Shown here: one piece after another, positions 17,375 through 24,981 of the stretch
Layout: each line of letters opens with the position of its first letter
Numbering within the stretch: the stretch's first letter is position 1
From: Petroclostridium xylanilyticum
GTDB lineage: Bacteria; Bacillota; Clostridia; SK-Y3
Length of the DNA: 64,000 nucleotides
Direction of reading: 5' to 3'
Assembly: GCF_002252565.1 (NCBI RefSeq)
Contig: NZ_NPML01000002.1
Location: forward strand, 124,001-188,000
The notes under the pieces: model-generated
Databases searched by the model: none
What the model was told of the DNA's origin: nothing
What the model saw: the letters and a program-made list of their open reading frames with translations, nothing else
Translations under genes and position numbers: made by a program

Positions 17375-17502
17375 AAAGATAGGCCTGGTATCAAGATTGT
17401 TGATGGAAAACTCACCAGCACGATACGAGTTGATAATATATGATAAAACAATGCACCATCATTTAATTTGCTTAAAATCAACTTTTTTACGCCGGTTATG
17501 CA

Positions 17503-17745
17503 ATGCCCGGTTTTGCCAACTATGGTGGCGTTGGATTCGGGAGAGGAATGGGCGGAGGTAGAGGATTTAGAAGAATGTTCTATCTTTCAGGAATTCCAGG
17601 ATGGGCAAGAAACGGTTATACTATGCCTATACCGAATGGACAAGTTTATGATGAAAAAGCGGCCTTGAAAAACCAGGAAGAGTTCCTTGAAAAGCAGCTT
17701 AAACAGGTAAAAGACCGTTTAAAGAGTTTTGACGAAGGAGAATAG
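17503..17745 (+). CDS. DUF5320-like glycine-rich small protein, N-terminus probably lost
   Basis: An 80-residue protein with a glycine/arginine-rich first half (GGVGFGRGMGGGRGFRR), a middle YLSGIPGWAR and a C-terminal coiled coil (EEFLEKQLKQVKDRLKSFDEGE). This matches my memory of DUF5320 proteins, found next to Fe-S and ParA/Mrp genes in anaerobes; function unknown. In that family the glycine-rich start ('MPRGDGTGPxG...') precedes the part seen here. In this sequence the frame is open only from about 17476 (Y-A-G-Y-A before the ATG), and no ribosome binding site is visible, so the N-terminus was probably removed by the same rearrangement that left debris upstream. Confidence 0.55.
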   Translation: MPGFANYGGVGFGRGMGGGRGFRRMFYLSGIPGWARNGYTMPIPNGQVYDEKAALKNQEEFLEKQLKQVKDRLKSFDEGE

Positions 17746-17767
17746 CATACCCCATTCTTTTCGGATG

Positions 17768-17803
17768 GCAGGTTCTAAAATATAGAGAACCTGCTTTCTA
17801 TTT
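17768..17803 (+). terminator. Intrinsic terminator
   Basis: GCAGGTTCT and AGAACCTGC form a perfect 9-bp stem with a 9-base AT loop, followed by a T-rich tract, just after the DUF5320-like gene. Confidence 0.75.
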
Positions 17804-17944
17804 TGCTAATTGTTATTATTGATTGAGAAAGGATATTATATAGATATACCCGAAATATGGCAAATATGCTTACCCTCTTTTTTAAAACGAGTAAAAATGA
17901 TAGAATAGTAATACAAACAAGTATATTGAAAGGGGAATAACAAA

Positions 17945-18418
17945 TTGGCTAGACCACCTAAATGGAGAAGAGTTGAATTTATTCCGAATATACAACACTT
18001 TGTGCCTTTAGACATACAGACAAATAATGTAGAAGAAAACATATTGCGAATTGAGGAAGTTGAAGCTATACGTCTTAAGGATGTAGAAAAACTGGAGCAG
18101 GAAGAATGCGCCGAAAAAATGGAAGTTTCAAGACAAACCTTCCAGAGGATTCTTAATAATGCAAGGGAAAAAATTGCCGACAGCATCATAAACGGTAAAG
18201 CTATACGTATAGAAGGTGGAAATTTTACCCGCCACATTTGTCCGGTCCGGTGCCTTGATTGTGGGAAAGAGTGGAAAGAAAGCTATGAAAACTTTGAAAA
18301 AATTATTAATGGCCAATATATATGCCCGGACTGCCAATCTAAGAAGATAGTATGTCTTAATACTAATGGCCAGAAGTTTTGCAAGCGCAATTGCTGGAGA
18401 AGGGGAAGAATGGATTGA
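17945..18418 (+). CDS. DUF134 family DNA-binding protein
   Basis: A 157-residue protein with the DUF134 N-terminus MARPPKWRRVEFIPN and a sigma-like helix-turn-helix: EEVEAIRLKDVEKLEQEECAEKM then VSRQTFQRILNNAREKIAD. It carries an added C-terminal cysteine region (CPVRCLDCGKEW, CPDC, KFCKRNC) that may bind zinc or an Fe-S cluster. The start is a TTG behind AAAGGGG. DUF134 genes often sit near DUF5320-like, Mrp and nitrogenase-cofactor-like genes, and here it lies between a DUF5320-like gene and an IscU/Mrp group. A metal- or redox-responsive regulator is plausible. Confidence 0.85.
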   Translation: MARPPKWRRVEFIPNIQHFVPLDIQTNNVEENILRIEEVEAIRLKDVEKLEQEECAEKMEVSRQTFQRILNNAREKIADSIINGKAIRIEGGNFTRHICPVRCLDCGKEWKESYENFEKIINGQYICPDCQSKKIVCLNTNGQKFCKRNCWRRGRMD

Positions 18419-18453
18419 TAGCAAGTTACCATTTGAACAAATGGAATTATATG

Positions 18454-18486
18454 AAAAAAAGAGTCGCGCCGGGGGCTCTTTTTTTT
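18454..18486 (+). terminator. Intrinsic terminator
   Basis: AAAAAAGAGTC and GGCTCTTTTTT pair around a GC-rich loop and run into a T tract, a short distance after the DUF134 stop. From 18487 to 18785 I see no gene with a credible start. Confidence 0.75.
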
Positions 18487-18785
18487 ATGTTTGTGTGTAT
18501 ATTTTCTGTTTGTCATTTATAGGTAAAATAAAAGCTGTTGATGTATGATTTTATTATATATATGCTCGAAATGAAAATAAAGAAATTATATGTGTTGACG
18601 CATTTTTAGGTATTTGAAAAAACAATTATTTTAATTAATATGTTCTATTACATAAAAATATTATGCATTGTTCTACTGCTGTAATTATTGACAGACTGGT
18701 GAAAGAGTGCTATTATTTTGATATATTAAATGGGCAAAAGCCCATAATTATTATTTGGTTTATGAAACATTGGAGTGATACAAAA

Positions 18786-19616
18786 ATGTTAAAAGTACAT
18801 ATTCTTACTGATGACAGAGTCAGAAAACGTGAGCTGCTTGCAGAACACGGGCTGTCTCTCTGGATAGAAAAAGACGACAAAGCAATATTGTTTGATACAG
18901 GCCAATCTTCAGTTTTTTCCCATAATGCAAAAGCCATGGGCATCGGTCTCGAAGCCGCTGACTATATTGTGATAAGTCACGGCCACTATGACCATTGTGG
19001 CGGATTGCAGTATTTTCCCTATAAGGATAAGGCTCCGGCAATTTATGCTCATCCCGATGCTTTTTTAAAAAAGTTTGCTTCCACTGATAAGGACGAACCG
19101 TCCATGGAAGTAGGAATACCGTTTGAAATATCCGGGCAGGATTGGATGAAAGACCGGATTGTTTATACCAGAAAGCCTTTGAAGATTGATGAAGGCATCA
19201 TGGTATCCGGAGAAATTCCTTGTTCCAGCACTTTTGAAGAAGTGCCGAAAGACTTTTACGTTGAGAAGGACGGCAGGATGATGCATGATATGATGCTGGA
19301 TGAACAGATGCTTATTATTGAGGATGATGATGAAATAGCTATTTTTCTTGGGTGCAGCCACCCGGGAGTTATCAATAGCCTCAAGTATGCGCAGAAGCTT
19401 TTTCCTGAGAAAAGTATAAAACTTCTGGTGGCCGGAATGCATCTTGAGAATGTAAGTCCCATACGGCTACAGATGACCATCCAACATATACTGGATATGA
19501 ATATCCAAAAGGTTGTTCCTTTGCATTGTACCGGGTTTGGGGCGATGTGTGAGATGAAACGCTTCCTGGGTGACCGCTGTCTTATCCTGTGTGCGGGAGA
19601 CACAATTGAATTCTGA
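18786..19616 (+). CDS. Metallo-beta-lactamase fold hydrolase
   Basis: A 276-residue protein of the metallo-beta-lactamase superfamily. The metal site SHGHYDHCGG (about residues 64-73) is intact, preceded by ILFDTGQSSVFSHNAKAMGI and followed by FLGCSHPGVINSL and PLHCTGFGA. This arrangement is typical of the branch annotated as methyl-ribofuranosyl-aminobenzene phosphate synthase-like proteins, whose bacterial function is not established. The start at 18786 follows GGAGTGAT. It lies in the DUF134-IscU-Mrp neighbourhood, where such proteins are common in anaerobes. Confidence 0.85.
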   Translation: MLKVHILTDDRVRKRELLAEHGLSLWIEKDDKAILFDTGQSSVFSHNAKAMGIGLEAADYIVISHGHYDHCGGLQYFPYKDKAPAIYAHPDAFLKKFASTDKDEPSMEVGIPFEISGQDWMKDRIVYTRKPLKIDEGIMVSGEIPCSSTFEEVPKDFYVEKDGRMMHDMMLDEQMLIIEDDDEIAIFLGCSHPGVINSLKYAQKLFPEKSIKLLVAGMHLENVSPIRLQMTIQHILDMNIQKVVPLHCTGFGAMCEMKRFLGDRCLILCAGDTIEF

Positions 19617-19639
19617 TTTTTACATAGAAGGAATAAGAT

Positions 19640-19769
19640 AAGGGGACACACGTTCTAGAGAACAGAAATAAGAACTCAGAAATCATATTTATGAAAGGCT
19701 TTGAAGCAGTTCTTAGTTCTGTTCTCCGGAGTCTGTTATCTGTTCTCTGCAGTTTCGTAATGTCCCCTT
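19640..19769. repeat. 130-bp foldback element with GGGGACA ends
   Basis: The stretch begins AAGGGGACA and ends TGTCCCCTT. Inside, AGAGAACAGAAATAAGAACT (19657-19676) is the inverse of 19708-19727 with only two mismatches. The whole can fold into one long hairpin. It resembles REP/MITE-type elements with GGGGAC termini. It lies directly in front of the IscU gene and contains no gene. Confidence 0.6.
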
Positions 19770-19789
19770 TTGAAAAGGAAGTGGGTTGT

Positions 19790-20179
19790 ATGTATGATGA
19801 GATGTATACCGATACGGTGATTGAGCATTTCATGTGCCCCAGAAATGTAGGAAGCATGAATGATGCAGATGGAGAAGGGACCATCGGTGATCCCGGTTGT
19901 GGAGATTCACTGACTATATACATTAAAGTAAGGAATGGAATTATTGAAGATATCAGTTTCCTTGTTTTCGGTTGTGCTGCTGCAATAGCGACAAGCAGTA
20001 TGACAACCGAACTGGCTAAAGGCAAGACAATAGAGGAAGCGATGAAAATAACTGAAGATGATATTGTAGAGGCGTTAGGCGGTCTGCCTGAGAACAAGAA
20101 GCACTGTTCAAATCTTGGTGTAAAAGCTTTAAGAAGCGCTATTGAAAATTACTATAGCAGAAAAGTTAACAACAAATAA
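19790..20179 (+). CDS. IscU/NifU-like iron-sulfur cluster scaffold
   Basis: A 129-residue scaffold protein on which Fe-S clusters are assembled. The three ligand cysteines are present in their usual contexts: DPGCGDS, VFGCAAAIATSS and KKHCSNLG, near residues 37, 63 and 106. The N-terminus reads MYDEMYTDTVIEHFMCPRNVG. The start is set by AAGGAAGTGGG just upstream. No cysteine desulfurase lies beside it here; the next gene is an Mrp-type ATPase, a known Fe-S carrier family, although that copy is internally deleted. Confidence 0.9.
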   Translation: MYDEMYTDTVIEHFMCPRNVGSMNDADGEGTIGDPGCGDSLTIYIKVRNGIIEDISFLVFGCAAAIATSSMTTELAKGKTIEEAMKITEDDIVEALGGLPENKKHCSNLGVKALRSAIENYYSRKVNNK

Positions 20180-20211
20180 TTTATCATTTATTAAATGAAG
20201 GAGTGGAGAAA

Positions 20212-20745
20212 ATGAAGCAAGCTTCAGAAAAGAACAGGAATAATGGATGTCCGGGAGAAGAAAAGTGTAATCCTGAGGATTTCAGATGCAAAACGCATGA
20301 ACTCAATGATATTAAGAGAACAGTGGCTGTTTTGAGCGGCAAGGGTGGAGTGGGCAAATCCCTTGTAACTTCCTTGCTGGGCGTTGTGATGAGGAGAAAA
20401 GGCTATAACATTGGCATACTGGATGCAGATATTACCGGCCCTTCTATACCAAAGGTATTCGGCGCTGATGATTACAGGGCTGATACCGGTGAATTCGGCA
20501 TATATCCTGCCAGGACGCATAATGATATCAAGATCATGTCTATCAATCTTCTGCTGGAAAAGAACGATTTTGGAGAAAGCAAGGCAGAAAAGGTCGCACA
20601 AGAAATGGACATTCCGTTTCTGGGCAGACTGCCTGTTGACCCCGACCTGGCAGCTCTTTGTGATAAAGGGGAAATTGAAAAATTCGATAAGGACTATGTG
20701 AATGGCTGCATAGAAATGCTTGAAAAAAGGTTGGGCGGTGATTGA
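20212..20745 (+). CDS. Mrp/NBP35-type P-loop ATPase with a large internal deletion
   Basis: A 177-residue frame with the Mrp N-terminus (CKTHELNDIKRTVAV), Walker A LSGKGGVGKS, DADITGPSIPKVFG and IKIMSINLLLE. It then jumps directly to FGESKAEKVAQEMDIPFLGRLPVDPDLA, the C-terminal part. Full-length Mrp proteins have about 100 further residues at this point, including the PPGTGD motif and the CxxC cluster ligand, all missing here. The deletion keeps the frame, so a stable but probably inactive protein could be made. AAGGAG precedes the ATG at 20212. It sits between IscU and a thioesterase. Confidence 0.85.
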   Translation: MKQASEKNRNNGCPGEEKCNPEDFRCKTHELNDIKRTVAVLSGKGGVGKSLVTSLLGVVMRRKGYNIGILDADITGPSIPKVFGADDYRADTGEFGIYPARTHNDIKIMSINLLLEKNDFGESKAEKVAQEMDIPFLGRLPVDPDLAALCDKGEIEKFDKDYVNGCIEMLEKRLGGD

Positions 20746-21162
20746 TTGTTTATTTCAGAGACAAAATTTACAGTAAGATATGCTGAAACGGATCAAATGG
20801 GAATCGTGCATCACTCTAATTATCCCGTTTGGTTTGAAGCTGCAAGAACCGGTTTTTTCAAGAAACTCGGATTTCCATATTCAAAAATTGAAGGTGAGGG
20901 TATTTTACTCCCTTTAACAGACATAAAGTGCTGCTTTAAAAACCCTGCCAGGTATGAGGATGAAATTGAAATCAGGGTCAAGGTTATAAAACTTACCTGT
21001 GTAAGGATTATGTTTTTTTATGAGGTTTACAACGACCTTGATAAAAACCTGATAGCCACCGGGGAAACAGCTCATGCATGGACGGATAAAAGCTTGAAAC
21101 CTCTAAATCTTGAGAAAAGACTGCCGGGATTGTATGAAGTATTAAAGAGGGTAGTATTCTGA
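20746..21162 (+). CDS. 4-hydroxybenzoyl-CoA thioesterase family (hot-dog) acyl-CoA thioesterase
   Basis: A 138-residue single hot-dog domain with the active-site stretch RYAETDQMGIVHHSNY (catalytic Asp) followed by WFEAARTGFFKKLG, as in YbgC-type thioesterases that hydrolyse short-chain acyl-CoA. The start is a TTG immediately after the stop of the Mrp gene, behind GGGCGGTGA, so the genes are probably cotranscribed. The physiological substrate cannot be read from sequence. It is directly followed by a decarboxylase remnant. Confidence 0.85.
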   Translation: MFISETKFTVRYAETDQMGIVHHSNYPVWFEAARTGFFKKLGFPYSKIEGEGILLPLTDIKCCFKNPARYEDEIEIRVKVIKLTCVRIMFFYEVYNDLDKNLIATGETAHAWTDKSLKPLNLEKRLPGLYEVLKRVVF

Positions 21163-21296
21163 GCAAAGGTCAATGCTTTGGCATGATTAAATTTGGTTCA
21201 GGAACAGAGATCATTATGCCTGATAGTGCAGAAATAAATGTAAAACCCGGAGATAGGGGCAAAGTGGGTGAATCAGTTATTGGAATAGTAAAATAA
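21162..21296 (+). pseudogene. C-terminal remnant of phosphatidylserine decarboxylase
   Basis: A 44-codon open stretch without a start reads KGQCFGMIKFGSGTEIIMP, then AEINVKPGDRGKVGESVIG, before TAA. This matches the pyruvoyl-forming end of short phosphatidylserine decarboxylases, where cleavage at G-S in 'FGS' makes the alpha chain. All upstream sequence is gone and replaced by the thioesterase gene, indicating a deletion join. From 21297 to 21519 no gene is seen. Confidence 0.65.
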
Positions 21297-21519
21297 TATG
21301 AATATTTCAAAAGTAATTAATAGGTATTAGCAAGAAAGAAAGGAGTTTGATGAGAGTTTCATAAATCAACATGGTATAATTTGCATGTCAAAAATTCATT
21401 GACGCCCTATTTTTCACAAAAGTCGTTGATGAACTTAAAAATTATTTATAAAAAAACAAATATTTTACATGACAAAAGATAGTTTATAGGATATAGTGAG
21501 TATGAAAACTAAATATAAA

Positions 21520-21698
21520 AAAACAGGTGCTAATTATGGTTCTGATGAACAGAATCATGAATTGGTGAAAAGGGAAGTCGGGTGAAAGTCCCGCGCGGTC
21601 CCGCCGCTGTAAAAGAGGAGCCCTCCTAGATAACCACTGGGAAACCGGGAAGGTTGAGAGGATGATGATACTTGAGCCAGAAGACCTGCCTGTTTTAG
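21520..21698 (+). promoter_or_regulatory. Cobalamin (adenosylcobalamin-type) riboswitch
   Basis: The conserved elements occur in order: AACAGGTGC, AAAAGGGAA, GTGAAAGTCCCGCGCGGTCC, the B12-box GCCGCTGTAA, ACTGGGAAACCGGGAAGG and GAGCCAGAAGACCTGCCTGTT. This is a textbook cobalamin riboswitch aptamer. It is followed by a terminator at 21773-21803 and then a BtuF-like binding-protein gene, so it should repress uptake when B12 is abundant. Confidence 0.97.
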
Positions 21699-21772
21699 TA
21701 CACCGTTAACTCTACGAGCGATAGGGGGTGTTTTTGCAGTGCTGTACAAATATAACTGCGTTTATTATGGGA

Positions 21773-21803
21773 CCTCTTAACGATTTGCGTTGAGAGGTTT
21801 TTT
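21773..21803 (+). terminator. Riboswitch expression-platform terminator
   Basis: CCTCTTAACG and CGTTGAGAGG form a 10-bp stem (one G-T pair) with an ATTTG loop, followed by six T. Its position between the B12 aptamer and the gene fits transcriptional control by ligand binding. Confidence 0.88.
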
Positions 21804-21869
21804 AGATTTGTACAGGTTTAATAGTGATTCTATGAAATTTGCAAGATTAAATTGAAGGAGATGTTTGAT

Positions 21870-22460
21870 ATGCTAAAAATAAATAAATTTATAGCTTTAT
21901 TAATTGCAGTATTTATGATTATAGCAGTTTTTGCAGGATGCGGCGCTAAAGACGGCAATACAGCAAAGGATAACTCCGTGGCAGCAGTACAGGAGACACC
22001 GGCGCAAGCGCAGCAAGAAGCACAGGCAAAGGCGCAGGAAGACAAAAAGGACGCTGAAGTTTATCCTTTAAAAGTCAAGGACTTTAATGGATTTGAAATA
22101 ACAATTGAAAAGAAACCCGAAAGTATTGTGTCTTTGACTCTCGGGACAGATGAAATGCTTTTATCCCTTGTAGACAAAAGCAGGATCAAGGCACTGTCGG
22201 GGAAAATTGCAGAGGATGAAGGAATTTCAAACGTTGCTGATAAAGCAAAGGAATTTCCGAAAGCAGAACAAAATGTCGAGACGGTAATATCCTTAAAGCC
22301 CGACATTGTTTTTGCGGCAAGCTGGATGAAAAAAGAAGCGATTCAGCAGATGAGAGACGCAAAAATACCCGTTTACTGCTACGGGACAGCTACAAATGTG
22401 GAACGCAAGCAGCGAGTACCTGGAAAAGCTGAAGCAGCTGTACCTGGATATAGAGGGTAA
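21870..22460 (+). pseudogene. Truncated BtuF-like cobalamin-binding lipoprotein
   Basis: The frame encodes a lipoprotein signal peptide ending VFAGC (Cys24), a charged alanine/glutamine-rich linker, then the first lobe of a periplasmic binding protein of the BtuF/FepB class (YPLKVKDFNGFEITIEKKPE, IVSLTLGTDEMLL, ETVISLKPDIVFAA). It breaks after IPVYCYGTATN. The last 25 codons are unrelated, and in another frame the same bases read EYLEKLKQLYLDIEGNIEESI, the tail of a different protein. Families of this class need two lobes (about 300 residues), so it is non-functional. AAGGAG precedes the ATG at 21870. It lies under a B12 riboswitch. Confidence 0.85.
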
Positions 22461-22493
22461 TATTGAAGAAAGCATTTAAGGGGGGACAGACGA

Positions 22494-23333
22494 TTGCTGG
22501 TTTTTAAGAATCTAACAAAAAAGTATGGAAACATTACTGCCGTGGACAACCTTAACCTTGAAATAGAAAAGGGGGAATTTTTTGGGCTTTTAGGCCCGAA
22601 CGGGGCAGGTAAAACCACAACAATAAGAATGCTCAGTACTCTTACAGCCCCAACTTCAGGGTCGATCTCCATTGACGGCAGGAGTATGGACAGGAACCTG
22701 TCTGAAGTGAAAGTTAAAATTGGCGTTGTACCCCAGCATACCAACCTGGAGGGGGAAATGACGGCATGGCAAAACCTTGAACTCCACGGGTGCCTGTACA
22801 GGATGCCTAAAGATGCAAGGAGGAAAAGGATTGATGAACTTTTAGAATTTACAGAACTGTCCGGGCGGGCAAATGACCTGGTAAAAAACTTTTCCGGAGG
22901 CATGAAAAGAAAACTGATGATTGCAAGAGCGCTCATGCATAAGCCGGATATACTCCTTATGGATGAGCCGACTGTAGGCCTTGATGCTGCTGCAAGGAGA
23001 AAAATGTGGGACCTGATGAAAAGCTTGAACAAAAACGGGCTGACCGTACTGCTGACTACACATTACATCGAAGAGGCTGAAATTTTGTGCAATAGAGTGG
23101 GACTCATGAATGAAGGCAGGCTTATAGAACTTGACACACCGAAAAAGCTGGTGGAAAAGGTGGGCAGGTTTGTGGCGGAATGTTTTGAAAACGGTGAGAC
23201 CAGCAGCAGTTTTTTTGATACACGGCAGGAGGCGGTCAGCTATGCTTCACAAATCCAGGGCAGCGTCAATATCCGTCCATCCAACCTTGAGGATGTATTT
23301 ATAAAATTGACAAACAGAAGGGTAGGTGCCTGA
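22494..23333 (+). CDS. ABC transporter ATPase, ABC-2/DrrA exporter type, permease missing
   Basis: A 279-residue ATPase with LLGPNGAGKTT (Walker A), NFSGGMKRKLMIARAL (signature), ILLMDEPTVGLD (Walker B) and a switch histidine in LLTTHYIEEAE. The C-terminal NLEDVFIKLTNR is typical of DrrA/NodI-type exporters of drugs, lipids or polysaccharide. The start is a TTG behind GGGGGGA. Such ATPases need an ABC-2 permease, normally the next gene; here the gene ends at a junction with ribbon-helix-helix and IS sequence, so its partner has been lost. It may be a non-functional orphan. Confidence 0.88.
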   Translation: MLVFKNLTKKYGNITAVDNLNLEIEKGEFFGLLGPNGAGKTTTIRMLSTLTAPTSGSISIDGRSMDRNLSEVKVKIGVVPQHTNLEGEMTAWQNLELHGCLYRMPKDARRKRIDELLEFTELSGRANDLVKNFSGGMKRKLMIARALMHKPDILLMDEPTVGLDAAARRKMWDLMKSLNKNGLTVLLTTHYIEEAEILCNRVGLMNEGRLIELDTPKKLVEKVGRFVAECFENGETSSSFFDTRQEAVSYASQIQGSVNIRPSNLEDVFIKLTNRRVGA

Positions 23334-23336
23334 TAA

Positions 23337-23418
23337 TTGACTTTTAATTTAATAGCCAATATTTTAATTTCAGTATATAAATCTTCATCTATTGTTGTAT
23401 TAATATTTTTTCTTGCCA
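23337..23418 (-). pseudogene. N-terminal fragment of a ribbon-helix-helix (antitoxin-like) protein
   Basis: On the minus strand, AGGAGGTGC precedes an ATG that opens MARKNINTTIDEDLYTEIKI then LAIKLKVN. This is the strand-helix start of a ribbon-helix-helix protein such as a toxin-antitoxin antidote. A good promoter lies upstream on the same strand (TTGATA, 17 bases, TAAAAT). After about 28 residues the frame runs into the 3' end of the ABC ATPase gene, so the second helix and any toxin partner are gone. This marks a deletion junction near 23335. Confidence 0.6.
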
Positions 23419-23508
23419 TTTTAAGCACCTCCTAAATAGTATAAATTAATTTTACCACATAGTTGACCATGTATCAATGACATGTTAAAATAAATACATA
23501 GATAAAAA

Positions 23509-24958
23509 GAAGGTAATCGAAAAGCAGCTGGAAATTAAAGAAACAGAGAATTTTAACAGTAAAATATCCATTAATTTGAATTCAATATACTTGCCCCTTG
23601 AAAACCGCAAAGGCCTCAGAATCCCGAGGGACTTTAGGAAACATTCTTGGATCAAAATCAGGTTTGATGTAGACGACGTTGCCGTAATTGCTGTCCGAGC
23701 ATTTACACTCCTTTGGGGGTTCCAAGCCTTTTGTCGCAAACCAGCAACGATATTTAACGCCTTTAGGTTCAACAAAGCCCCAGTTGACCATAGGGATTCC
23801 TCCATGACAAATGGGATGGCCATGGTCATCAAAGCAGAGGATATCCGGGTGGGGATAGTTGAATTTGGCTTTAGTCCTGGAATCCAGAGAGATAAAAGGT
23901 GTAATACCGTAATGCTTTAAAAGCTCATAGATAGGATAGTTGTCCATGGCGCCATCCGCTACAAAGCTTTTAAAATTAAGATATGGATATAGTTTATGGA
24001 TATCCTGGAGGGCGAAGACGGTGGTAATACTATCATGGCGGCTTGCCTGAACCATCTTGATGTAAATGGGAAGGTCATAGGGGCTGTCTGAAGCGGTGAC
24101 ATTGAAAAGAGTATTGCCAAAGAACCACTGTTCGCGGTAACTATCCCATCCCCATTTTGCATCCGGGTCGGAGAACCTTCTGGGGCATTGGCAATTAAAG
24201 ATTCCCTTTGAGCGGCAGTCGCAGACCTTAACACCATAGTGACTGGCGCCAGAATAAAAGGGTGAGCCGTCGAATTTGGCTTAAGCTTTTCGCCAGCCTT
24301 CAGTTTTAACCTTGGCTTGCTGGTAAACTTTTTGACTTTCTTTTTCCGATTCAGGTGAAGCTTACGGTCTGCTCTCCAAAATCGGATTAGGAAATCATAG
24401 TAGGAGGCAGCAGCCGGAGCTTTGACGACAAAACCGCAAATATCAAAAAGCAAAGGATCAGAGGCTACCTTTAAAGCCCAATTTGTGATAGAATAAACCT
24501 GTTGGTCAAGCATTAATACGAGTGAGCGTATTATACCTTGCTGATTTTTGGCGGGTCGGCCAGAATCAGGGTATAAAGGCTTGACTACGGGAAGCAGGTT
24601 ATCCAGGTTGAGTAGATAGAGCTTTGAAATGCTTTTATCCAGTGCAACCAGCCTGCTTCTTTGCGTTTCATAATACAGGAGCATTTTCAGGCGAAGCTTT
24701 TCCTGGTAATTGCAATGTGGTGTCCAATCTCGTAACATAAAAAACCTCCAAAACAGAAGATATGGTAATAAATACCATCCACTTCCATTTTGGGGCGAAC
24801 GTGTGTTTGACAAGATAGATAAGAGCCATTTATGGGTATATATGGGAATATAACTGGAAATTTAGAAAAAATTTTTCATTAAAAAGTAGGGGTGAAGCAG
24901 AAATGCTGAACCTTGAAAATCTATAAAATTAAAGCTCTCTGAGTTTTCGAGAGCGTAC
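23509..24958 (-). mobile_element. Insertion sequence copy 1 (1450 bp), DDE transposase, defective
   Basis: This stretch is nearly identical to 56589-58038: I count five base differences. The match starts at GAAGGTAATCG and ends at GAGAGCGTAC on both sides, which defines the element. The ends share only a weak inverted match (TCGAAAA, eight bases in). No target duplication flanks this copy. The transposase is frameshifted. It lies between the decayed ABC/ribbon-helix-helix genes and the response regulator gene, whose original upstream DNA it probably displaced. Confidence 0.9.
23582..24738 (-). pseudogene. Frameshifted, C-terminally short transposase (copy 1)
   Basis: The start is an ATG behind GGAGG on the minus strand (MLRDWTPHCNYQEKLRLKM). 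The first frame runs through GRPAKNQQGIIRSLVLM and LLFDICGFVVKAP to about 24278. One missing base there shifts the frame; the continuation reads AKFDGSPFYSGASHYGVKV, then FVADGAMDNYPIYELLKHYG (probable catalytic Asp region) and IYIKPDFDPRMFP-like sequence near the end. It stops before the 'RTSVERVN' motif with the last catalytic glutamate that ends related transposases such as the one at 31031. It is therefore doubly defective. The family is IS1182/IS4-like at most; I cannot fix it. Confidence 0.8.
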
Positions 24959-24981
24959 GACGAATAAAAAGAGGTGTGTTT

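Noticed and set aside
23576-23920. Rightward 114-codon frame inside IS copy 1, repeated in copy 2
   Set aside because: It is the antisense of the transposase and repeats only because the element is duplicated.
24270-24290. Programmed -1 frameshift in the IS transposase
   Set aside because: The -1 frame is closed by a TAA just upstream of the shift point and no slippery heptamer lies after it. Restoring one base (AAGCCC) gives continuous natural protein, so a one-base deletion is more likely.
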